A stretch of DNA of 48,953 nucleotides from Acidimicrobiia bacterium. GTDB lineage: Bacteria > Actinomycetota > Acidimicrobiia > IMCC26256 > PALSA-555. The DNA is taken from contig JBBECS010000040.1 of assembly GCA_040881685.1 (NCBI GenBank), positions 1 through 48,953 on the forward strand, read 5' to 3'. Made by a program: the position numbers and the translations under genes. The notes beneath the pieces are model-generated. The model did no database searches and was not told the DNA's origin. It was given only the letters and a program-made list of their open reading frames with translations. Below are positions 25,589 to 34,307 of this stretch, piece after piece. The stretch's first letter is position 1; every line of letters starts with the position of its first letter.

Positions 25589-26697
25589 CGTGGAGCCGCC
25601 TCGTCGCTGCGGCCGGCTGCCAGCGGATCTCCGTCCACGTAGAACTGGCGCGCCCACCTGCGGAAGCGGACGATCGGGCCGTCGTCGGGCGCGAGTGCCG
25701 GCGGGTCGACCCACACCTTGTGATCGAAAATCACGACGTCTTCCTCCATCTGGCGGCGCAAGTCGCGCACGAGGGCATCTCCGACGCGCTCGGTACGAGC
25801 GCGCGCCTCGTCGGAGTCGCCAAGGACCTGGAGCTTGTAGAGCTTGATCGAGCGCGTGCGCTCCCAGTCGACAGGGGTCGTCAGGTTGACGAACAGCGCC
25901 GGCGTGATCCCGGAGAAGCGCGCGACTGCGAAGCCCGGTCCCCAGGAGTCGGTATCGATCCGCCCCGCTTGCGGGCCGCGCGGCGTCGTGAAGTTCACTT
26001 TCGACCGCAGCCGGGACACGTGGCCGTCGTACTCGAGACTCTCGACCTCGGGCACGTCAGCCGCGCCGTGCACGGTCCGCAGGTGGATGTAGTCGGGACC
26101 GTTCTCGGCCATCTCCTGCCACGGGCAGCGCACGTCCCACTCGGCTCGCAGGTACGGGGTCCAGCCGGGATCGTTCGCCTCGGCGAGCTCGGGGATGTCC
26201 CACATCGGGGCCTCACCGCGTGGGTGATACCAGAGCATGATCAACCCGTTGCGGTCGATCGTGGGGTACGAACGGATGCGCGCCTTGCGATTTGGTTGGT
26301 CGGCGTACGGGATGCGCACGTTTTGCCCATCGCCGTCGTATTCCCACCAATGGAACGGGCACACGAGGTGACACCCTTCGACGCGGCCGCCGTATCCGAG
26401 GTGCGCGCCCATGTGCGCGCAGTACGCGTCCATCACGTGCGCAGCGCCATCCTCGTCCCGCCAGATCACGAGGTCGCGGGCAAGCCATCGCACCGTGCGC
26501 ACTTGTCCGACCGCGAGCTCCTCCGAGTAGGCCGCGAAGTACCAGGCGAACGGAAACGCCCGGTAGTACGGGAACCGCTCGAGCGACGTCATGGGACTCG
26601 GCTCGGTCGGTCCGCCCTGCGAGAGCGCCTGGAGCGGGGTCTGGCCTTCGAACGATCGGATGCGAGCGGAGAGCGCGGTGGTGAAGGCCTCGGACAT
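25585..26697 (-). CDS. KshA-like Rieske non-heme iron oxygenase
   Basis: About 370 aa. Rieske ligands Cys93-x-His95 (CAHMG) and Cys113-x2-His116 (CPFH); mononuclear iron site Asn199, Asp202, His205, His210 (ENGPDYIHLRTVH). The C-terminal WVDPPALAPDDGPIVRFRRW followed by ARQFYVDG is characteristic of 3-ketosteroid 9-alpha-hydroxylase oxygenase (KshA) and its relatives, including Neverland/DAF-36-type sterol desaturases. A sterol or steroid ring substrate is thus likely, although exact specificity is inferred. First gene of a five-gene minus operon with its own promoter and palindromic operator. A separate reductase (KshB) is not in the window. Confidence 0.85.
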   Translation of the reverse strand: MSEAFTTALSARIRSFEGQTPLQALSQGGPTEPSPMTSLERFPYYRAFPFAWYFAAYSEELAVGQVRTVRWLARDLVIWRDEDGAAHVMDAYCAHMGAHLGYGGRVEGCHLVCPFHWWEYDGDGQNVRIPYADQPNRKARIRSYPTIDRNGLIMLWYHPRGEAPMWDIPELAEANDPGWTPYLRAEWDVRCPWQEMAENGPDYIHLRTVHGAADVPEVESLEYDGHVSRLRSKVNFTTPRGPQAGRIDTDSWGPGFAVARFSGITPALFVNLTTPVDWERTRSIKLYKLQVLGDSDEARARTERVGDALVRDLRRQMEEDVVIFDHKVWVDPPALAPDDGPIVRFRRWARQFYVDGDPLAAGRSDEAAPR

Positions 26698-26705
26698 GTC
26701 CTGGC

Positions 26706-26711
26706 AACGTA
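26706..26711 (-). promoter_or_regulatory. -10-like TACGTT of the KshA-like operon
   Basis: On the minus strand TACGTT lies 8 nt before the ATG at 26697. The palindrome 26720-26735 lies 8 bases further upstream, where a bound repressor would overlap RNA polymerase. Confidence 0.5.
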
Positions 26712-26719
26712 GAGGAACT

Positions 26720-26735
26720 CTGGACAGGTGTCCAG
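26720..26735. promoter_or_regulatory. Palindromic operator CTGGACA-GG-TGTCCAG
   Basis: Perfect 7-bp arms with a 2-base centre, in the 76-base gap between the divergent KshA-like operon and LLM gene. Size and symmetry suit a TetR-family dimer, and a TetR gene is encoded in the operon it faces. It could control both directions. Confidence 0.6.
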
Positions 26736-26761
26736 GATCGGGCAGAGCCGCCCGCCCGCGT

Positions 26762-26767
26762 TACTTT
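26762..26767 (+). promoter_or_regulatory. -10-like TACTTT of the LLM gene
   Basis: TACTTT lies exactly 6 nt before the GTG at 26774, with no ribosome site; a leaderless mRNA is expected. Confidence 0.5.
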
Positions 26768-26773
26768 GAGCCC

Positions 26774-27799
26774 GTGGCCGACGACCTCAAACTGGGCCTC
26801 CAGCTCGGGTACTGGACCGCACAGCCGCGCCCGGCTCGCGAGCTCGCCGCGCTCGCCACAGAGGCCGAGGACGCCGGCTTCGACTCGGTCTGGACCGGCG
26901 AGTCATGGAGCTCCGACGCCTTCTCCCCGCTCGCCGCCGTCGCGGCCGCCACGTCGCGCGTGAAGCTCTGCACCGGGATCGCACAGATCTCGGCCCGCAC
27001 TCCCACCGCCATGGCGATGCACGCGATGACCCTCGACGGATTGTCGGAAGGCCGCGCGTGCCTGGGCATCGGGGTGAGCGGCCCCCAGGTCGTGGAAGGT
27101 TGGTACGGGCGGCCGTTCTCGAAGCCGCTCGCCCGCACGCGAGAGTACGTCGGCATCGTCCGTCAGGCATTGGCACGGGACGTGCCTGTGGAGTCGGGCG
27201 GACCGCACTATCCCCTCCCGTACCGCGGCGACGATGCGATGGGTCTCGGGAAGCGGTTGAAGATGATCACGCACCCGTTGCGCAGCGACATCCCGATCTT
27301 CCTCGGCGCCGAGGGGCCCAAGAACGTGGCGCTCGCGGTCGAGATCGCTGATGGCTGGGTGCCGCTGTACTTCTCGCCGTACCGACCCGAGGTCTACGAG
27401 GCGCAGCTGGTCGACGCGCACCCGGGGTTCGAGATCTCGGTGAACGTGTCGGTCAGCGTCGACGACGACGTGAGCAACGCGCTGTGGCCGATCAAGGCCG
27501 CACTCGGCTTCTACATCGGCGGTATGGGCGCGAAGACGAAGAACTTCCACACCGAGCTGATGGCGCGCATGGGGTACGAGGAGGAGGCATTCCACATCCA
27601 GGACCTCTTCTTCGAGGGCAAGCGCGACGAGGCGATCATGGCGGTGCCCGACGCGTTCGCCGACGAGATCTCGCTCGTCGGACCCAAAGAGCGCATCGCC
27701 GAACGCCTCGAGCCGTGGCGCAAGACTCCGGTCACCAGGCTGCTCGTCGGAGGAACCGACCCCGACACCATGCGCTTCCTCGCCGACCTCACCCGCTAG
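26774..27799 (+). CDS. LLM-class F420-dependent oxidoreductase
   Basis: About 341 aa. Luciferase-like TIM barrel with the family opening LGLQLGYWTAQP, GFDSVWTGES, VKLCTGIAQISARTPTAMAM (in part TAMAMHAMTLDGLSEGR) and DIPIFLGAEGPKNVALAVEIADGW. This subgroup in actinobacteria is usually F420-dependent. Start GTG 26774 is supported by a -10 box 6 nt upstream; an earlier in-frame start at 26591 would be inside the divergent gene. The gene faces the KshA-like operon across a shared palindrome, so coregulation is likely. Substrate unknown. Confidence 0.87.
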   Translation: MADDLKLGLQLGYWTAQPRPARELAALATEAEDAGFDSVWTGESWSSDAFSPLAAVAAATSRVKLCTGIAQISARTPTAMAMHAMTLDGLSEGRACLGIGVSGPQVVEGWYGRPFSKPLARTREYVGIVRQALARDVPVESGGPHYPLPYRGDDAMGLGKRLKMITHPLRSDIPIFLGAEGPKNVALAVEIADGWVPLYFSPYRPEVYEAQLVDAHPGFEISVNVSVSVDDDVSNALWPIKAALGFYIGGMGAKTKNFHTELMARMGYEEEAFHIQDLFFEGKRDEAIMAVPDAFADEISLVGPKERIAERLEPWRKTPVTRLLVGGTDPDTMRFLADLTR

Positions 27800-27826
27800 C
27801 CCCTGCGTGCCATGGCTTGGCCAGTT

Positions 27827-27841
27827 CTGACGGGTCGTCAG
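27827..27841. promoter_or_regulatory. Palindromic operator CTGACG-GGT-CGTCAG
   Basis: Perfect 6-bp arms, 3-base centre, ending 9 bases before the -10-like TAGATT of the acyl-CoA synthetase gene. The same TGACGnnnCGTCA core occurs before the -10 at 33580 and at 13320-13334. Confidence 0.6.
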
Positions 27842-27850
27842 GTCCCGGCG

Positions 27851-27856
27851 TAGATT
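27851..27856 (+). promoter_or_regulatory. -10-like TAGATT
   Basis: TAGATT lies 9 nt before the ATG at 27866; no ribosome site. The same hexamer precedes the esterase at 953. Confidence 0.5.
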
Positions 27857-27865
27857 CGCGGCCGG

Positions 27866-29626
27866 ATGAAGGACCCGCAGTACAACCTCGCTGATCTCTT
27901 CGAGCACGCCGTCGACCACTTCGGTGATCGCGACTACCTCGTGTGCGAGGGCGAGCGCCGCACCTTCGCCGAGATGGAAGAACGCGCGAACCGGCTCGCG
28001 CACCACCTCTCGGCGCGCGGCGTTGGCGCCGGCGACCACGTCGGGATCTACGCCTACAACTCGGTCGAGTGGGTCGAGACGTTGTGGGCGGTGTTCAAGC
28101 TGCGGGCAGTGTGGGTGAACATCAACTACCGCTACGTCGAGGAGGAGCTCGCGTACCTCTTCGACAACGCCGATCTGAAGGCCCTCGTGTACCAACGCGA
28201 GTTCGCACCCCGGGTGCGCGGCGTGCTCGACCGCCTTCCGATGCTCACGCACTCGGTTGTGCTCGAGGACGGATCCGGCGCCGATCTCAGCGGCCTCGAC
28301 TCGACCGAGTACGAGACCGCATTGGCGGAAGGATCCCCGGAACGCGACTTCGGACCCCGATCCGGCGACGACCGGTACATCCTCTATACGGGGGGAACCA
28401 CCGGCATGCCCAAGGGCGTGGTCTGGCGCCACGAAGACGTCTTCTTCGCACTCGGCGGGGGCATCGACCCGGTCGCGAACACGCGCCTCACGCACCCAGG
28501 CGCGCTGGTCGAGCAAGCATTGGCCGGCGCCCCTTCGACGATGCTCCCGATCGCCCCGCTCATGCACGGTGCCACGCAGTGGGGCGTCATGGGCGGCGCC
28601 TTCCGCGGGAACAAGACGGTGCTGGTCGCGAAGTTCGCGCCACGAAGGGTGTGGGAGCTGATCGCCGAAGAGAAGGTGAACGCAGTGATGATCACGGGCG
28701 ACGCAATGGCGCGCCCGCTCCTCGAAGCGCTCGACGAACCCGGGTTGGCTGATGTCGACCTGTCGTCGTGGTTCTCGTTGGGCAGCACCGCGGCACTCTT
28801 CTCCCCCTCCGTGAAGGACCAGTTCATCGATCGGTTCCCGAACCTCGTCATCGCCGAAGCCGTCGGCGCGTCAGAGAGCGGCTCGAACGGGTACGCGATG
28901 GTTCAGAAGGGCAAGACCGCGATGAAGGGCGGGCCGACCGTGACGCCCATCATGGACACCGTGGTGCTCGACAAAGACCTACGGGTCGTGCCGGCGGGCT
29001 CGGATGTCATCGGCAAGCTCGCGCGGAAGGGCAACATCCCGCTCGAGTACTACAAGGACCCGGTCAAGTCGGCCGAGACTTTCGTCACAGCGCAAGACGG
29101 CACGCGCTACTCGATCCCCGGCGATTACGCGACCGTCGAGGTCGACGGCACGATCACGATCCTCGGACGAGGTTCGGTCTCGATCAACTCCGGGGGCGAG
29201 AAGATCTACCCGGAAGAGGTGGAGGGCGCGGTGAAGTCCCACCCCGATGTCTACGACTGCACGGTCGTCGGCGTGCCCGACGAGCGGTGGGGCCAGCGTG
29301 TGGTCGCGGTCGTGCAGCTTCGCGACGGCGCGGCGCCGACCTTGGAGTCGATCCAGGAGCATTGTCGAACCCTGATCGCCGGGTACAAGGTGCCTCGAGC
29401 CCTGCACATCGTCGACACCATCCAACGATCCCCGAGCGGCAAGCCCGACTACCGCTGGGCTGCAAGTATCGCGGCGAACGAGCATCAGCGAGTGAGCTCG
29501 CCAGCGAGCGAACGACCGCGGGTCGGGCACCCAGCGGCTTTGCCGCTTGGTACCCAGGAGACGGAGCCTGCGGAGTCGACCAGCGGGTTGGTGCCCGACC
29601 CGCAGAGAGCGAGCGAATACAGATGA
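27866..29626 (+). CDS. FadD19-like long-chain/steroid acyl-CoA synthetase with repeat-encoded tail
   Basis: 586 aa ANL ligase. P-loop LYTGGTTGMPKGVVWRHED, the ITGDAMARPLLEAL patch, IAEAVGASESGSNG and ILGRGSVSINSGGEKIYPEEVE (hinge and lid), with catalytic Lys in SPSGKPDYRW. The sequence closely recalls mycobacterial FadD19 (C26 steroid side-chain activation) and the paralogue at 45389. After PDYRWA (residue 532) the frame continues for 54 residues through an intergenic GAGCGAACG-type repeat with a long inverted repeat; the family normally ends within about 15 residues. ATG stop overlap with the next gene (ATGA) shows the long frame is used. Own promoter and operator. Confidence 0.88.
   Translation: MKDPQYNLADLFEHAVDHFGDRDYLVCEGERRTFAEMEERANRLAHHLSARGVGAGDHVGIYAYNSVEWVETLWAVFKLRAVWVNINYRYVEEELAYLFDNADLKALVYQREFAPRVRGVLDRLPMLTHSVVLEDGSGADLSGLDSTEYETALAEGSPERDFGPRSGDDRYILYTGGTTGMPKGVVWRHEDVFFALGGGIDPVANTRLTHPGALVEQALAGAPSTMLPIAPLMHGATQWGVMGGAFRGNKTVLVAKFAPRRVWELIAEEKVNAVMITGDAMARPLLEALDEPGLADVDLSSWFSLGSTAALFSPSVKDQFIDRFPNLVIAEAVGASESGSNGYAMVQKGKTAMKGGPTVTPIMDTVVLDKDLRVVPAGSDVIGKLARKGNIPLEYYKDPVKSAETFVTAQDGTRYSIPGDYATVEVDGTITILGRGSVSINSGGEKIYPEEVEGAVKSHPDVYDCTVVGVPDERWGQRVVAVVQLRDGAAPTLESIQEHCRTLIAGYKVPRALHIVDTIQRSPSGKPDYRWAASIAANEHQRVSSPASERPRVGHPAALPLGTQETEPAESTSGLVPDPQRASEYR
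29486..29622 (+). repeat. Repeat element with 14-bp inverted repeat, inside the 3' end of the ligase gene
   Basis: Begins with GAGCATCAGCGAGTGAG and GCGAGCGAACGACC tracts. Arms GCGGGTCGGGCACC (29518-29531) and GGTGCCCGACCCGC (29590-29603) are perfect complements, and an inner hairpin AGCGGC/GCCGCT lies at 29533-29547. Ends with GAGAGCGAGCG just before the next ATG. It is read through as the ligase C-terminal tail. Confidence 0.7.
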
Positions 29627-30744
29627 GAACGCGCGCCACCGAGATGTTCGGCATCGACCTGCCGATCTTCGCGTTCAGCCACTGTCGTGACGTGGTCGCC
29701 GCGGTCAGCAAGGCCGGCGGCATGGGCGTGCTCGGTGCGCTCGCGTTCACACCAGAAGAGCTCGAGATGGAGCTCAACTGGATCGACGAGCACGTTGACG
29801 GCAAGCCCTACGGCGTCGACGTGGTGATGCCCGCGAGCTACGCGGGTCAAGGTGGGGATCTCGACCCCGACCGGATGGCCGAGCAGCTTGCCGACATGAT
29901 CCCGCAGGAGCACAAGGACTTCATCGAGAAGGTGCTCAACGACCACAACGTGCCGCCACTCCCGGCCGACGAGGACATCGGCAGCGGGCTCCTCGGCTGG
30001 ACGCACGAAGGCGCACGCCCCCAGGTCGACATCTCGCTCGCGCACCCGATCGCGCTGCTGGTCAACGCGCTCGGCCCCCCGCCGAAGGACATCGTCGACG
30101 AAGCACACGAGCACGGCGTGAAGGTGGCCGCCCTCATCGGCTCGGTGCAGCAAGCCGAGCGTCAGGTGAACCAGGGCGTCGACATGATCATGGCGCAGGG
30201 CTACGAAGCCGGCGGCCACACCGGCGACGTCGGCGTGATGGTGCTCGTGCCCGAAGTCGTCGACGCGGTCGGCGACCGCGTGCCGGTGCTCGCAGCCGGC
30301 GGCGTGGGCAGCGGTCGACAGATGGCCGCGTCGATCGCACTCGGTGCAGAAGGCGTGTGGACCGGTTCGATCTGGCTGACGACGGCGGAGAGCGGCACCG
30401 CTCCCCTTGTCATGGACAAGCTGCTGGCGGCGAACTCGCGCGACACCGTTCGCTCACGAGTGATCAGCGGCAAGCCGGCCCGTCAGCTCCGCACCGCGTG
30501 GACCGACGCGTGGGAGGGGCCCGACTCACCGGGCTACCTCCCGATGCCCCTCCAGTACATGGCGACATCGGAAGCGCAGCGCCGGATCGCTCGAGCACAG
30601 AACCGCGAGCTCCAGGGCATGCCGGTTGGACAGATCGTGGGCCGGATGAATGCGGTGCGCCCGGTGCGCGACGTCGTGTTCGACCTGATCGAGGAGTTCG
30701 TCGAGGTGACGGAGCGGCTCGACAAGCTGCGCGACGAGGAGTAG
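29623..30744 (+). CDS. Nitronate monooxygenase/2-nitropropane dioxygenase-family flavoprotein
   Basis: About 373 aa TIM-barrel FMN protein. Key patches: FGIDLPIFAFSHCRDVVAAVSKAGG in part (IDLPIFAFSH), GYEAGGHTGDVGVMVL (the AGGHxG phosphate/substrate loop) and VPVLAAGGVGSGRQMAASIALGAEGVWTG. Members oxidise nitronates, but many actinobacterial ones reside in lipid or steroid clusters with unassigned roles, some acting as enoyl-reductase-like enzymes. Start ATG 29623 overlaps the ligase TGA. Followed directly by the frameshifted hydrolase. Confidence 0.87.
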   Translation: MRTRATEMFGIDLPIFAFSHCRDVVAAVSKAGGMGVLGALAFTPEELEMELNWIDEHVDGKPYGVDVVMPASYAGQGGDLDPDRMAEQLADMIPQEHKDFIEKVLNDHNVPPLPADEDIGSGLLGWTHEGARPQVDISLAHPIALLVNALGPPPKDIVDEAHEHGVKVAALIGSVQQAERQVNQGVDMIMAQGYEAGGHTGDVGVMVLVPEVVDAVGDRVPVLAAGGVGSGRQMAASIALGAEGVWTGSIWLTTAESGTAPLVMDKLLAANSRDTVRSRVISGKPARQLRTAWTDAWEGPDSPGYLPMPLQYMATSEAQRRIARAQNRELQGMPVGQIVGRMNAVRPVRDVVFDLIEEFVEVTERLDKLRDEE

Positions 30745-30750
30745 CTCGAC

Positions 30751-31465
30751 CTGCCTGCCGTCTTCGTGCACGGTGTTCCCGACACGAGCGGGCTGTGGGA
30801 TCTCGTGCTCGCGCAGCTCGCGCGTGACGACGTCGTCGCGCTCCAGCTGCCGGGTTTCGGCGCGCCGGTGCCGGACGGCTTCTCGTGCACGAAAGAGGCT
30901 TACGCGGACTGGGTCGCCGACCAAGCGAACGCGCTCGGTGAGCCGGTCGATCTGGTTGGCCACGACTGGGGATCGATGCTCGTGCAACGAATCGCCACGA
31001 TCCACCCCAAGCTCGTGCGCACGTACACGCTGTGCGATGGCGCGGTCAGCGGGCCGTTGCAGTGGCACGACCTTGCGCAGCAGTGGCAGACACCCGAGGT
31101 CGGTGAGCAGGTGATGGAGATGATGACGCCCGAGGTGGTCGAACCTGTGATGCGTGACGCCGGGCATCCGGATCCTGTCGGTTGTGCCCGAAGCGTCGAC
31201 GATCGGATGAAGCAGGCGATCCTGAAGCTCTACCGCTCGGCGATCGATGTCGGTACCGAATGGGACCCCGGCGAGCGGCCGCGCGCGACCCGCGCTGATC
31301 TTGTGGGGTCGCGATGACTCGTTTGCGAAGCCGACGCGAGGTGAGACCGCCGCTGCCGCGGCGAACGCGCGGTTCGAGGTCCTCGACGGCGGGCACTGGG
31401 CGATCTTCGAGCACCCGGACCAGACCGCCCAAGCCATCGAAGCGCACTGGGCCGCCGCCGGCTGA
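30751..31465 (+). pseudogene. Frameshifted alpha/beta hydrolase (epoxide hydrolase/haloalkane dehalogenase type)
   Basis: Two frames together make one hydrolase. Frame 1 (30751-31317) has the oxyanion motif HGVPDTS and nucleophile elbow GHDWGS, with Asp as nucleophile. It loses sense near 31275-31300 and ends at a TGA. The frame one base later (ending 31465) continues the family with ALILWGRDDSF (acid residue) and GGHWAIFEHPDQ (catalytic His). A one-base indel in the GCGCGCG stretch around 31280-31290 explains the break. The start is uncertain: a CTG at 30751 has GAGGAG 9 bases upstream, whereas the GTG at 30766 would cut into the oxyanion strand. Either decayed recently or a sequencing error. 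Confidence 0.75.
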
Positions 31466-31506
31466 CACGGATTCTCCTCCGCTGAGGATTACCGTCGATT
31501 GGCACC

Positions 31507-32298
31507 ATGGCACTCCAACCGCAGCAGCGAGCGATGGCGATCCTCGCCGGGGTCTTCGGCGGCGGTCTGCTGATTGCGTTCCTCGCCGTGAGCCTCATCA
31601 GCGGCGACGACAAGAAGGGCAAGAACATCTCCGTCGGACCCAACCAGCCGAGCACCTCGACGTCGAGCTCGACCTTGGTCACGTTGCCGCCAAACCTCCC
31701 GTCCACGCTCGGAACGGCGCCGCAGCCGCCGCCGGTGACCCCGCCCACCGGCGTCACCCCAGGGACCGTGGTCGTCGTGCCCACCACGCCCCCACCGACG
31801 ACCGGGACGACTGCGCCGACCACTCCCACCACGAGCCCGCCGACCGTCGCCGAAGAGCTCGAAGCGCTGCTCGAGGAGACCCTGCTCGGCGGTGAAGAGC
31901 CGCCACCGCCCGATACGCCGCCGCGCGTGCGCGTCACCTACAACGCGGACGACTTCGTGCGCGTGTCGTGGGATCTCGACGAGACGCTCTCCGAAGAAGA
32001 GCAGCGCTACGCGGCACGTGAGGAGGCGAGCGCAATCCTGCGCATCGTCCAGGGATACGACCGGATCGGCGACGAGCCCATCATCTTGCGCGCGTTTCTC
32101 CCCGATCCCGACGACCCGGACGCAACGATCCGCGTCGTGCGTCTCGTGTTCCAGCGCGACACGCTCGATGCCATCGACTTCGACACGGTCGACCCGTTGA
32201 CGATCTTCGAGCTCGCGGATGACGCCGAGATCCAGCCGTCGCTCGAGCCGGCCCCACCGCCGACGACGTCGACGTCCTCGACCACCACCACGACCTAA
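31507..32298 (+). CDS. Membrane-anchored protein with Pro/Thr-rich linker and unknown outer domain
   Basis: 263 aa, family not recognised. One hydrophobic helix (about residues 9-32, AILAGVFGGGLLIAFLAVSL) anchors it with the C terminus outside. A low-complexity Ser/Thr/Pro linker (46-115) is followed by an acidic helix and a folded segment of about 100 residues (139-245) rich in Asp and Glu (LSEEEQRYAAREEASAILRI). It ends in TSTSSTTTTT. No lipobox, no catalytic motif. The architecture resembles cell-envelope proteins of actinobacteria. It stands alone between a hydrolase remnant and a convergent thiolase. Confidence 0.75.
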   Translation: MALQPQQRAMAILAGVFGGGLLIAFLAVSLISGDDKKGKNISVGPNQPSTSTSSSTLVTLPPNLPSTLGTAPQPPPVTPPTGVTPGTVVVVPTTPPPTTGTTAPTTPTTSPPTVAEELEALLEETLLGGEEPPPPDTPPRVRVTYNADDFVRVSWDLDETLSEEEQRYAAREEASAILRIVQGYDRIGDEPIILRAFLPDPDDPDATIRVVRLVFQRDTLDAIDFDTVDPLTIFELADDAEIQPSLEPAPPPTTSTSSTTTTT

Positions 32299-32324
32299 CT
32301 CGAGGCTGCCCGCTCGAACGCAGG

Positions 32325-33578
<1,254 letters not shown>

Positions 33579-33579
33579 T

Positions 33580-33585
33580 TAGAAT
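33580..33585 (+). promoter_or_regulatory. -10-like TAGAAT
   Basis: TAGAAT lies 10 nt before the TTG at 33596. TTCATG at 33558-33563 is a possible -35 at 16 bases. Confidence 0.45.
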
Positions 33586-33595
33586 CCGCCGCACC

Positions 33596-34303
33596 TTGAC
33601 TCCCATCGACGGATCCACTCCTCCCTCAAGACCCCAGCCGGCCCCGAAAGCCCCGCCGACCCCTCATCCCGTGCTGTACGTGCACCCAGACCGCGACGTG
33701 ACCCCGGCCGTCGCCGCGGCTCGCCGAGCCACACTCGCCACCCGTCGGATCATCGCGGCGACCGTGAACGGCAGCGCCCCGGCGCCTGATCTGGAGGCTG
33801 CGGCCGACAGCCTGGAGCGGCTCGCGGACACGCTGGAGCCGCACGCGCGCACCTCTCGATACGACGGGACGCCGGGAGTCCAACTCGGCGGCGACAACAC
33901 CGCGATCCTCGAGTCACACCCGATGATCGGCCCATCGAACCCGCTCGCCCCGCCGATGGCCCTCAGCCGCGACCGTGACGGAGCGTGCGCGACCGCGATC
34001 TACGGGCACCAATACGAGGGACCCCCGGGCCGCGTGCACGGCGGCTTCATCGCCGCCGCGTTCGACCAGGTGGTCGGCGCAGCCGCGGCCCTCTCGGGCA
34101 AGGCGTTCTTCACGGGCACCCTCACCGTCCGCTATTTCGCGCCGACGCCGCTGCACGTGCCCGTGCAGTTCGAGGGGACGCTCGACGGTATCGAGGACCG
34201 TCGCATCCACGCGAGCGCTCGCCTCCTGGTCGACGGCAAGGTCACGGCTGAGGCCGAGGGCGTGATGGTGACCGTCCCCGACGCCACGTTTCACGGAATC
34301 TGA
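33596..34303 (+). CDS. PaaI-type hotdog-fold acyl-CoA thioesterase
   Basis: About 235 aa. The hotdog core shows RVHGGFIAAAFDQVVGAAA and TGTLTVRYFAPTPLHVPV, with an N-terminal helical extension. Paralogue of the thioesterase at 21844, with the same ...SNPLAPP... segment before the fold. Probable role: releasing CoA from stalled acyl-CoA intermediates. The TTG at 33596 is preferred because it follows the -10 box; the frame open from 33467 would overlap the divergent thiolase start. The racemase gene starts 4 bases after its stop. Confidence 0.83.
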   Translation: MTPIDGSTPPSRPQPAPKAPPTPHPVLYVHPDRDVTPAVAAARRATLATRRIIAATVNGSAPAPDLEAAADSLERLADTLEPHARTSRYDGTPGVQLGGDNTAILESHPMIGPSNPLAPPMALSRDRDGACATAIYGHQYEGPPGRVHGGFIAAAFDQVVGAAAALSGKAFFTGTLTVRYFAPTPLHVPVQFEGTLDGIEDRRIHASARLLVDGKVTAEAEGVMVTVPDATFHGI

Positions 34304-34307
34304 CGCA

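Noticed and set aside
26903-28567. 554-aa open frame on the minus strand
   Set aside because: Antisense to the LLM and ligase genes, low-complexity charged sequence.
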